The position numbers and the translations under genes were made by a program. The notes under the pieces were generated by a model, which saw nothing but the letters and a program-made list of their open reading frames with translations, ran no database searches and was not told the origin of the DNA. A DNA stretch of 64,000 nt from Eutrigla gurnardus (taxonomy: Eukaryota; Chordata; Actinopteri; Perciformes; Triglidae), in the NCBI GenBank assembly GCA_963514095.1, contig OY741272.1, positions 25,127,230-25,191,229 on the forward strand. The letters run 5' to 3'. Of the stretch, positions 37,570 through 62,192 are shown one piece after another. Numbering within the stretch: the first letter of the stretch is position 1; each line of letters starts with the position of its first letter.

Positions 37570-38744
37570 TAGTTGGCCCCAGAGACACAGAGGAACGCAG
37601 TTATTGCTGAAGGGAAAGTTGGCTAAACGGAGAAAAAAAGAGTTGGGGGTCCACAATTCCAGTCGGCCTCAATCGATCGGTCACGTTCCGCCGATGTGAG
37701 ACGGTAATGAATATGAATTGCTTCTCCGGAATGAATGAGCGTCTCAGCCTTTATATTGGCACATCGCCCTCGGGGGGATTGTCACCTGCAATGAGCCGTT
37801 TTATAGCCCTGCTCGCCGCCGCATACCAAGCAGGGCCAATTGGCAGTTAGAGCCTGATGGATGTTCGTAAACATTGTTTGAGGTTTTTACGCCGTATTGA
37901 CGGGGTGATAATCGCGGATTAAATTAAAGGTGATTAACTCACGGCTAAGGAACACAATGTTAAAACTCAAAGGCTGACACGTGTGAAGTTCTACAACGTA
38001 AGCTGTGGCATAAATCACGAAACGTCACTGCATCCGCCATCGCCATCACCTCCGGAGGCGGTTTAAAAGCGGGCTCATGGCCAGATGTTGAAAAGGTGTA
38101 AATGCATCCAGGTAACCTATACCTCTCCAGTGATGTCACCACATCAGTGAGTTTGAGCCCAAGAAGATGATGAAACTTTCCTCATGAATATGATTCATCA
38201 TTTGCGTACGCTTGTGGATATAATAATACCTTTTTCTCATGAATGTTAATGGAAGTGTCTCGATACGAGACGCTTGTAGTGTAAAATGCCAGCGACTGAG
38301 AAGGCGGTTGTAATAACTTGTGCGTTTGGGTTCCTGCGTTCAATCTTAAAGGGGGACACGTTCGGCCCGAGGACACAACGCCGAGGTTTAAATCACCGCA
38401 GCCCAAATGCTAAATGACTCCACCAGGAGTCATAACAAACCTGCAGCGCCGTCACGCTCTGATGAACATGTGAAATGGGTTTCATCGTGCTGCTCCGGGG
38501 TTTCGGAGGGATTTATGCACAGTTGCACACGGATATACGTTAACACACACGCACGTTCAAGCTGAAGCCTAAAAACTCAACGGGTCAATGTTTCCAGAGA
38601 GGTTTATTAGAGGCTGTCTATACTGAAAACATTGATCCAGTTACTCCATTGATCATTAAGTTGCCACCCAAATACTCGTGTTTATACCATGTACTTATTA
38701 TTTGTACAGTTTTTGACAAATGTGATGCGTGAGATGTGGCCAAG

Positions 38745-39275
38745 ACCCATAGACTATACGAAGTGGACGCCGTCACTGTGATGTCACCCACTAGTTTGTG
38801 GACTTCGTTTTGAAGCCTCAAGTTCGACATTTTGGCCATTATGGAACATCTTGGGGTTTTTTTTTACAACCATTGAGCAGATGTGACCATATTTGGACTG
38901 CGGAGGAGTGACGGGAGGATCTGATAGATCCCAAGCAGCAACTTTACTGGATCTGGATCCATCTGGCCTCTGGAGTGAAGCTGTTAACAAAGTTAGCTTC
39001 ATAATTCAAGGTTGACTTTACAACAAAAGTATTGTTAGTAACAACATACGTTAAGATGGTAGCAACAGTAGCAATGGTAGCAATGTTTGCTACGGTAGCG
39101 ATAGCAGCCATAGTAGCGACGGTAGCGAGGTCATGGTAGTAACCTGTCAATCGAACTTCTTTTTGCAACCAGAGGAGTCGCCCCCTGATGGCCAGTAGAA
39201 CAAATTCAAGTTTAAGGCACTTCAGGATTGGCTTAACTTTTCAGAAACCGGAGGTTGCGGTCTGCCAAGATCACA
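38745..39275 (-). repeat. Dispersed repeat family 1, copy D (near full length)
   Basis: On the minus strand it runs from aacctccggtttctgaaaag through ggccatcagggggcgactcc, the GCTACC block and aactttgttaacagcttcac to the end at cacttcgtatagtctatggg. It is the most complete copy and shows that the fragments elsewhere belong to one element. Confidence 0.75.
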
Positions 39276-39424
39276 TTATTTTTATATTACAACATGATGC
39301 AAACATAAAGTGCTTTAGTATAGTGCTTTATATATAAGGTAAAATATTTATTTAGACGTGACAGTTCTCTTTAAACTTTAACGCAGGCTCACATTAACAC
39401 CTGTTCCGTGTCTAAGCGTTTGCC

Positions 39425-39451
39425 GGGGGGGGGGGGGGGGGGGGGGGGGGG
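39425..39451. repeat. Poly-G tract, 27 bases
   Basis: Uninterrupted G run. It could form G-quadruplexes and is prone to length errors in sequencing. Confidence 0.9.
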
Positions 39452-39640
39452 TTGTGCTGCGATGATTCATGAATATATTTCACAAGCGTCCCGTCTGGCG
39501 GCGTGATCTAAGCCGCTGCACTTTTGCTTGAGTAGATGAGCTTAAAAGGCACATTGTGAATCAATCTGGGCTTCAGTCTCTTCATAATGAGACAGAGATC
39601 AGTGACGGTGGAGCTAAGAAAACAAGCAGCTGTGACCTCG

Positions 39641-39648
39641 ACACACAC

Positions 39649-39699
<51 letters not shown>

Positions 39700-39714
39700 C
39701 ACACACACACACAC
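39641..39714. repeat. (AC)n microsatellite with CG interruptions
   Basis: AC run of about 74 bases, interrupted twice by acgc. Confidence 0.95.
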
Positions 39715-41064
39715 TTATTGAAAGGGATAGTGAGCGATAAGCACTTCATTATCAACTCACAGTAAATAACAGCTCATTGTGGAGAGGCAGTTATTCTACC
39801 TGAATAAATATACCAGCATTGAGCTTTTACAGTATTTCTCATAATGAAGATGTCTCTCTTTTGCATCATCCATCTCACCCAATTCAAAAGTTTGAAGTCA
39901 TAAAATTGCAAAGTTTTCTGCACTTTTAAGTGAAGAAATCATCCTCCCGTCTTGTGTACTCGTCAGCTTTATAAGTAAAGCTAGCACCCTGCCATGGCGC
40001 TCCCACTGGGGAATGGATGTGTGTTCATTAATGAATGTTCGCCGTCCTCCTAATAAATCTGTTAAAATGAGCCGGCAGGCCTGTTGGCGGGTTCTACAGC
40101 GGCCCGTTTCCATGCTGTTACCGCTGGTCATTAAAAATGGATCCTCTCCCCCAGAGAGCTTCACACAACTGCAGGAAGTTGCGGGAGGGAGGGAGAAAAA
40201 AAAATGGTCTGAATGCAAGAAAACTGCAACACGGCACAAAAACGTAACCCTCTGTTCCCTGGCAACCTTTTTAATATCCACAGGATACTTTAATCTTTAG
40301 TGATTCCAATTTCCTTTCCTTGCAAAACACGTTGATTACATCTCCTGATGTTCACCTTAGATCACTCCTGCTTGAACGATAAAGGATAGTTTAGTGTTCC
40401 CGGTGAATCACCTCGACATGCCACATAAGGACCCTCCCTCCCTCCAAATACCCATGAATCAGTTGGCGCCAACCGACGTAGGCCACGCCCCTTAACTCCC
40501 CGCCAACGCCGCTCACCTCCTCGCTAAGCATGACCTCGATTTCTCCCGGGGTGTTTCTTTGAGAGGCAGAAACCATGACTGCTGCAGTTTTTGCTCGGAG
40601 TGACTCAGCCTCTTGAGGATCTATTTCTAGAATTTTTTTCATTTTTTTATGATGAGGTTCTAGCAAACATAACTTCTGTGGTGGGAGTTTACAGACTGAA
40701 TCTTTCAAATGTCTCATTAGATATCACAAGCATAACATTTGCAGTTAATAATAGGTAATAAAAAAGAACAATACAATTAATAATACATGCCGTGACATCG
40801 TTAGCTATTGACGATCGCTGGCCGGTGCAGGAGCAGCAGCACGGAAATATCCGTTTCAGTATTTCTGTGCAGGAGCCCACGACGTAGCCTAGCTTAGCAC
40901 AAAGACAGGTTTACTTTTAGATCAAGCGAGAGCATCAATCAATGATAGATGTTCGTATCAGTCAGTATGTCGAAGCGGCGTGGAACAAAGAAGCGGCCGA
41001 TCTGCCTCGTAGCCGTTCTATCAAACAGCAGAGGACATCAAAAAGATACCCAAATGACAAAAGC

Positions 41065-41066
<2 letters not shown>

Positions 41067-41133
<67 letters not shown>
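41067..41133. repeat. (TG)n microsatellite
   Basis: TG run of about 67 bases. Confidence 0.95.
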
Positions 41134-41134
<1 letters not shown>

Positions 41135-42904
41135 GCAACTTCCCGTTGCCCCTACGTGAATCAACTCAAACCTCCACCTCGACTCCTCCAGCCGGGCTCC
41201 ATTTGATCCGTTTCCAAAGCCGAGACCTCCTGCACCGAGCGCTCAGCGGAGCCGTTGATAATGAGATGCTTCACACGGCTTTTTGTCTTTGAGACAATAC
41301 TTCTAAAGTACGACACAAGTAAGTTCCCGGGATACTAAAATACACCGGCGTGCAGCTCATAAAGTCTCGCCGCCTCCAGCGGGGATGAGTGAATTCTGTG
41401 TAGGAAGGACTGATGTGGTTATCGCTCCCTCGCGGTTCCTGGCCTTGATTTCATCTCTGACTTCTTAGGAAGCGTGTGCATTTTAATGCTACATCCTTTC
41501 CATCACTGTGCCCAAAATAATAACAACAGATTCATTGCTTCCTGCAGCAACACACATTTCTTGCCCCGCTGCCAAACCTCAAACATCACCACGACTCATT
41601 GAAAACGCCGGCGTAAACAGCGTTCATCATCAGGAGCCAATCACTGTCACCCGTGTGTGACTGTTGGGGATCCGACACACCACCTCAAGGCAAACAATCA
41701 GGCAACGTTTTAATAAGGTTTCCCAGGCGGCCTTTTGATCTGTCACTCATCCCGTCAAGGAGGCGTGAACGGCGGCCACATCCTCCGTTCGTTTCAGCAC
41801 GCCGACGTCCAATCAACACAAAAACAAACACACGAGCCAAACAACGCGGCCGCCGAGCTACAAGCAGCAGCAGCAGCGTGTGAGATTATTTTTTCTTCGT
41901 TCATCTTGTCGACTAGCCCCTGATGTGAATTTATTATTCAGTTATTGTTGTAACGCTGCCATAAGCAAACAGCAAGCAGACGTTTGCTGTGTCCTCTTAG
42001 AGGGAAGCAATCAGGTCTACTGTTGCTTCCTGTCTTATCAGTGATGGAGGAATAATGAGGCCGCTCATGCAAACTGATGAATAGTGAGAAAGAAAGCCAT
42101 CAGCAACAGAGTTATCAGTTCTCAGACCTCGTGGCTGGAAAACGATCCGGTCACGTGACAGTAATGAGGTCGCAGGTTTACCTGCATCACTGATCTGGGT
42201 CCCTGTAAGACCCTGATCCCCCTGCTTAGGGTCCGACTTTGACTGGATACAAAGAGATGCGGGGCGTGCTGTCTCCATGTGTGAATGATTGTACCTAATT
42301 AGCAGTAATTGTCCTCCTGCCAGCAGCCCAGTGGTTGGTTAAATCCGTGACAACAACAAAAAACATGTTTCATGTAGCAAATGAGATATTATGAGTTAAT
42401 TATTGATATTTAGTGGTGCTCACAAACTCTTTTTCCAGGGACCCACTTTTAAAAAAAGCAAACCGATTCACAATAGACCTCATCTATACATTGCGAGATC
42501 AAAGTTGTGTGTAAATGAAGATTCCTGACCTTTTCTACTGCTGTAACCTTTATTTTTATCATTATTTCAGGTGGAGTTAAAAGGTTCTTGTTGTTTTCCT
42601 CCCATCAGTTAACCTTTGTGTCGTGTTCGTTTCTCCCCCCTTACTTTAGTGTTCCCGGTCAAATTTGACCGGCCTGTTTTAACTGCTCTTACATTAACAC
42701 AAAAAACACTGATCATCACCAAATTTTATTTTACACCCCTTTAAGCTGTTAACAATGTCTCAGACTACTGGTTTACATGAATAACTGCAGTAAATATTGA
42801 AATTGTACACTTTATTCCAAAATGTGCGTGTATTGTAAAAAAATAAATCAAAACAGAGACCAAATTCACAAAACATCAGAACATCAGCATGAACACATCA
42901 TCCA

Positions 42905-42913
42905 TGTGTGTGT

Positions 42914-42962
<49 letters not shown>

Positions 42963-42984
42963 TGCGCGTGTGTGTGTGCGTGTC
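42905..42984. repeat. (TG)n array inside the piggyBac element
   Basis: Imperfect TG run with tatg and gcgcg interruptions. It abuts the point where the transposase homology stops, so it probably grew at or near the deletion junction. Confidence 0.9.
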
Positions 42985-43004
42985 TTCACACACAGGATTG
43001 GCAT

Positions 43005-43739
43005 TTTGCAATCAGGTCGGAATGCGCCCTGCAAACGTAGGCAAGGTCGGAAAGGTTGTGAAGTTCTGTCATCAAATCGGATAACTTGTGAGTGGACATG
43101 AAACTGTTGCAGGGACATAGTTGACCAGAATATAGGCCTCCCTGACTCCGCATCCCACAGACTTTTTGTAGCCTCATTGTTGGACCGATATACTCCTGCT
43201 AAAATCAACAGACCCATGTAGGCTTGGAGGTCTACCTGGTTCAATGCTTTCCATGTGTCTGCAAACACACGCCTCCCCTCCAGGTTTGTCATCAGTATCA
43301 TTTCCATAATGGACTCTGGTAAAAAGAGTTGGAAGCTGGACTTGATGTCATCCACATGAGATGTTGCGTTCCGTGTTGGCCCTGGCGTCATCCTAACAAT
43401 ATCCTAAACTCTTGCTCTGCCTCCTCTGTCCTGGGTGGATGAATACCAGAGCATGTTGCCATCCCTGGACTGGAATGTCATCTCAGGTGCCTCTTACTCA
43501 GGTTCCTCTTCCTCAGGTGCCTCTTCCCCAGGTTCCTCTTCCGCAGGTGCCTCTTCCTCACCATCTGTTGACTGGTCGGTCTCACAATGGTCTGGGTCAA
43601 AATCAGGATCAATGTTGTCTTCTATTTCTGAGACATCCTCCTCTATTTCCGGTTCAACTTCAATCCCTTCTTCATCAGTTTGAAAAAAAAGGTCAAGAGC
43701 CTCTCTGGCAGAAAATTGTCTAATCAGGCGCCTACTCAT
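43005..43739 (-). pseudogene. piggyBac (PGBD4-like) transposase remnant, N-terminal part only
   Basis: Starts at the ATG at 43737-43739 (MSRRLIRQFSAREALDLFF). An acidic Glu/Asp-rich region follows, then DGNMLWYSSTQ, then the conserved TPGPTRNATSHVDDIKSSFQ and LQAYMGLLILAGVYRS, and it fades after VIRFDDRTSQP and LQGAFRP. All parts are in one frame. That frame has two stops: TAA at 43494-43496 in the acidic repeats, and TAG about 12 bases upstream of the ATG at 43389-43391. After about 43005 the sequence becomes a TG repeat. The region with the catalytic aspartates is absent, so no active transposase can be made. About 245 codons remain of a family protein near 580. Confidence 0.85.
43480..43565 (-). 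repeat. 30-bp tandem repeats in the transposase acidic region
   Basis: About three units alternating caggtgcctcttcc and caggttcctcttcc. On the minus strand they encode EEAPAEEEPGEEAPEEEEPE followed by the TAA stop. The repeats make a Glu/Pro-rich segment and probably vary in number between copies. Confidence 0.7.
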
Positions 43740-43922
43740 TGTGTTCAGAGTAAAATGACAGCAGTACACAAATAAAGCTTTATATAGGTGGTCTGTGTGA
43801 AGATATGATGCATTTTGTATCAAAAAGTGTGGTTCACGTAGGGGAGAGGCACATAAGTGCAGGAAAGAGGTGAGAAGAGGAGACGCCTAATTATTCAGTC
43901 TGAAAGGGGTTCACGTGGGGTG

Positions 43923-43925
<3 letters not shown>

Positions 43926-43959
<34 letters not shown>

Positions 43960-44024
43960 TGTGTGTCTCTGTGTGTGTGTGTGTGTGTGTGTGTCTGTGT
44001 GTGTGTGTGTGTCTGTGTGTGTGT
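43926..44024. repeat. (GT)n array with periodic CTGTGTGT interruptions, inside piggyBac
   Basis: About 99 bases of GT with several tct/gtct interruptions, followed by a ggt run. It lies between the transposase start and the right terminal repeat. Confidence 0.9.
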
Positions 44025-44316
44025 AGTGGTGGTGGTGGATTTGTGGTTGTATACTATCTGATGGATGAACACAAACTAGGGTCACCCATTCATTTCCTAT
44101 GGCGGTCATTTTTGACCGGGAACACCACAGGTGTTACAAAGTTGATTTAACCACTCAAAATTCAACGAAAGTGGTGATCATCAATTGTATATGTTCAAAT
44201 GCCTAGTGTGGAGGATATCATAAGGCCTTGAGACAATAAAATGTAAAACACAATATTTATGATTGATGAAAGTAGGAAATCGGTCAGATTTGACCCGAAC
44301 ACGACAGAAAGGTTAA

Positions 44317-46919
44317 ACAGAAGGTACACTAGCCTTTTATATTAGGTTCTATGTTATAAGTTATATTTTTCAGAACCATACAAATATTCACGCACCCTCG
44401 TGTGGCTCACAGGTGTACTGCAGATATTTATTTTATTATTAAATCAGTCTTTATGGCGACCCTCATCAGTGACTCAGCTGAACATCGCACCTCCATCACT
44501 ACGACGATGACGGAAACAACAGAGAACTATGTCTGCAGGTGACGATGAACTTGGATCTAATCCAGTCAAATCGGTTGGTTTTTCTGGGGCTGATGCAGTG
44601 AAAACACAGATATCTTGACGTGAATGATGGATGAACTGCTGTGAAATGCTGCAGGGGGAGACGGAAGAGACACTTTACTAACTGCTGAAGAATGACTGGT
44701 ACAAACACACTTGACAGTGTCGCCTACAGACAGAAAGGATCATCGGTCACAGTCAGTTCGACAAGCGGCTAAATGAAAAGTTAAGCAACAATTCACCTCA
44801 GTTAACAAACTGCCAAGGCATCCAGTCCCAACATTTGGGTAAGAATATGCTAACTACGCTAACTGCTAGGCTAAAGTAACCACTAGAGAGAATTAAGACA
44901 TATTTTAAAGGAAAAAAGTGAATAATCCTCTTAAATAAAGCATTCAGGAGGCAGCGGTTTCAGTCTGATGACCATATTTTCCTCATTATAGAAGAAGAAT
45001 AGGCTCGGCCATAATAAATGAATATGTGTGAAACACAGGGAACACTATATCTGACTCCTTCTCAACTAAAGAAGGAAACTAATTGGTGCAGCAGGGACCA
45101 AATTCTGAAATTATATTAGAATTGTTTTCTGCTAACAAAACGTCCTTTCCATTTATCAATTCACTTCTATTTGAACCCGGTTTGTTCAGCTGGTTAGCAA
45201 CACCTTAGTTGAAGCTAAGTTGAAGGGATTTGTTGAATATTTCCTTTCAGAATTACGACTTATGACAAGAACTCCTATGACCTGAACACGGGGACACAGG
45301 ACGAGTTTGTTCCATTATATTTTTCTTTCATGAAAAGTGAAACAAGCTCCTGACTCTTGCTTTATTCCTGTATCTCATCACGCTCCTCTATTGATTATAC
45401 AGCAGGCCTCCATTAATCCACACAGGTCTCCGTGTTGACACAGACAGAACTAAACGCTGAGCCACAATCACACCCAGAGAGGTTGGTTCGGCGAATGAAA
45501 TACAGTGTGAATATTTATTACATTTGCACTGACTGAACAAGCGAAGCGGCAAATATGAGAGTGCTAATCTTTGTACAGCTGCCCGAGCTGAACAATAAAA
45601 CCGTAGGAATATAATTAAACCGAATGTTCCCGTAGCTCTCGGAGTGAATGAAGTCCAAGCCATTAGCTGCGTCTGTTGACTCGTGCGTGTTTGTAAAAGT
45701 GTGTAGCTGCAATTCAGAAAGTTGTGTGTTAAATGAAAGAGACGGGCGATGGCTAATTAAGCTCCGCGAGGCTGCCGTGTCCTCTCACGATAACGTCGAG
45801 CTCCGATCTCATCTCCTCAAGAGGAATAAGAAGTGATTGTACCTCTGAACAATAGGCTATTACCATTCTTAGCGTTGCTCTGTTAGCAGAAGAAAAAAAA
45901 AATAAACCAGCTATTTCACAGCAGCAATTACCCGCTGGGATGATAAAAGAGCGTGAGATACACATCAGAGGGAGGGGAAACGAGGTAATTGATGTGATTT
46001 GGGTGCATCTGATCGTCTCGCCGTCAGACTGAGGAACGACGAGCGAGCGAGGAAAAGCCAAGTCATCTGCCGCCATTGTCGGGAATTATACCACACATCA
46101 TAGGAGAGCAATTAGACGGGGATCAAAAGAACATCTAATCTCTGATCTGCGTGATCAATTGTCTGGTGTGAACAAGTATTGATCCTCGTGCTCTGGCAAG
46201 ACCCTGACTCTGTGGGTCTGTCGGGTGTTTCTGACTATGAAACTGAACCAAAGAAAACTAAATGCAACAAAAGTACTTTCACTGTCTTGTTCCCTCAACC
46301 AACAATGGGATGGTTTTCCACTGGATTTTTTGGATTATTGCAGAAAATAAACTCACGCTTCCATGTTTTATTCAGCCTGATGAGCACCACTTTCATGATT
46401 TTTCTCCTCTCAGTCTTGTTTCCTTGCTTGCACCTCCCTGTAGTTATCATGTTCATTCACCCAGGATATTTGCACATAATGAACGCCATCCATCCTTTTG
46501 TGCATATTGTGGATAAAAGGTATTCATGTGTGCGATGCCACACACAAGAAAAGAGGATACAGGCATTTTCCCGGTGCCTGCTCGCCTATCCTCTCTGCTG
46601 AATAATGTAACAAGTGGTGAGTGGTGTGGGTGGAAGAGAGGGATGGCCTCTCCTCAAAATAGACTCCAGTGCAAAAGCAGAAGGCTTCGGAGACGGAGAA
46701 CACGCGGGTATAGTTATGAAACAATTCTGGCTGCAGTCTGCAGAAAAGCACTGCAGCGTGGGCAGAATCAGCAGGGTCATTAGGTCACCGAGAGGTCATC
46801 CTGGTTCAGGAAGGGTCAAGCAATTATTTCATGAGAGGCAGCATAGTGTCTGACAGAGAGGAGATTAAAGAGTATGAGTCCAGCCAGGAAGACAGGAGTG
46901 GTCACTTCCTCACACTATC
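44317..46919. other. Non-coding region upstream of the prmt8 promoter
   Basis: No coding exon is recognised. A 140-codon frame at 46179-46601 has hydrophobic stretches but no family resemblance and no CpG or splice context. The part near 45.90-46.15 kb is rich in AATTA/ATTA motifs without repeats and could be an enhancer. Confidence 0.6.
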
Positions 46920-47600
46920 TATATGTGCGCGCGTGTGTGTGCGCGCGCGAGCACAGAGCGTCCTCGCCTTTCAAGCCAACTCCAACTTTCCGCGTGCAAC
47001 ACTTTGCGAGGACGAGAGAGGCGGAAATACACGCAGCAGAGAGGCAGGGAGCGTTAACGCTCGCGTGCGTAATGAGCGTCTGATTTGCTGTGCGCGCGCG
47101 TGGGCTCTCCGTGGTGCCGCGCGAGGCAGCGGCGGAAGCGGTACTATTTTTAGAAACAACGTTGCGGTATCAGAAAAAACTGCGACTAAACCGGAGGATT
47201 TTGTCTTTTCTTCATGACAGTCTGCTGCTTTTAGCCCGGCGATCTCCCGGGGACTCCGATCCTGCGTTCGCAGGGTCACGTGCCCCGCGTGCGCTCGCGT
47301 TTCACGTCAGTCTCACCTCCTCCGGTGTGTTTAGTCTCTCGCGCTCTCGAGGAAAGCGGCACCGGTGGACCGCAAACTTTTGCACCATGGACTCCGGTGC
47401 ACTTTACGGCAACAGCGGCTGCGACGCTTTCGGGACCCCGCGTAGTTTCGTGCGTTTCCCCAGAATGTCTAAAGACTGCGGTTCGGGATGTGAATGAGGA
47501 TTCCTGTTGCATGACAACCAAGTGAGGAGGGACGGATCGTTCACGCGCATTCTGCACTACAAGTGTGAGCACATTGTTTTTGCCCTCTTTGCCGGCTCCT
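46920..47600 (+). promoter_or_regulatory. prmt8: CpG-rich promoter and 5' leader of prmt8
   Basis: Strongly CpG-enriched compared with the AT-rich flanks. It contains alternating purine-pyrimidine runs (gcgcgcgtgtgtgtgcgcgc at about 46927-46948 and tgcgcgcgcg at about 47090) and a perfect 14-bp palindrome, GAGCGTTAACGCTC, at 47049-47062. It directly precedes the prmt8 start codon, so it is the natural promoter/5'UTR candidate. No convincing TATA box is fixed and the start site cannot be set from sequence alone. Confidence 0.55.
47387..47497 (+). other. Upstream ORF (36 codons) in the prmt8 leader
   Basis: The ATG lies in the context tgcaccATGg, a close match to the vertebrate initiation consensus. 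The frame runs 36 codons (starting MDSGALYGNS) to TGA at 47495-47497. It ends 103 bases before the prmt8 ATG and is in a different frame. If transcription starts upstream of it, it would be expected to reduce translation of the main frame. No known peptide family is recognised. It could instead lie upstream of the real transcript start. Confidence 0.4.

Positions 47601-62192
<14,592 letters not shown>

Larger units (their letters stand above)
32826..42608. other. Non-coding region between the LINE and the piggyBac element
   Basis: No gene is recognised. It holds several microsatellites, a minisatellite at 37.1-37.6 kb, a 27-base G run at 39.4 kb, and copies of three dispersed repeat families. 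The long minus-strand frames at 36980-37588 are products of the minisatellite. Confidence 0.65.
42613..44312 (-). mobile_element. Defective piggyBac element with TTAA duplications and terminal inverted repeats
   Basis: A 1.7-kb element. The left end CCTTTGTGTCGTGTTCG (42613-42629) is the inverted copy of the right end CGAACACGACAGAAAGG (44296-44312), with one mismatch in 17. Both are flanked by TTAA (42609-42612 and 44313-44316), the piggyBac target site. Subterminal GGTCAAATTTGACC-like palindromes occur at 42655-42672, about 44104-44117 and about 44282-44295, and are candidate transposase-binding sites (inference). Inside is a broken transposase on the minus strand and two TG arrays. The transposase C-terminus is missing, so the copy is non-autonomous. 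Confidence 0.88.

Noticed and set aside
36980..37588. Three overlapping minus-strand open frames of about 97-125 codons
   Set aside because: They are the minisatellite read in its three stop-free frames.
46179..46601. 140-codon open frame with hydrophobic stretches upstream of prmt8
   Set aside because: No family resemblance, no splice or promoter context, and several other frames overlap it.
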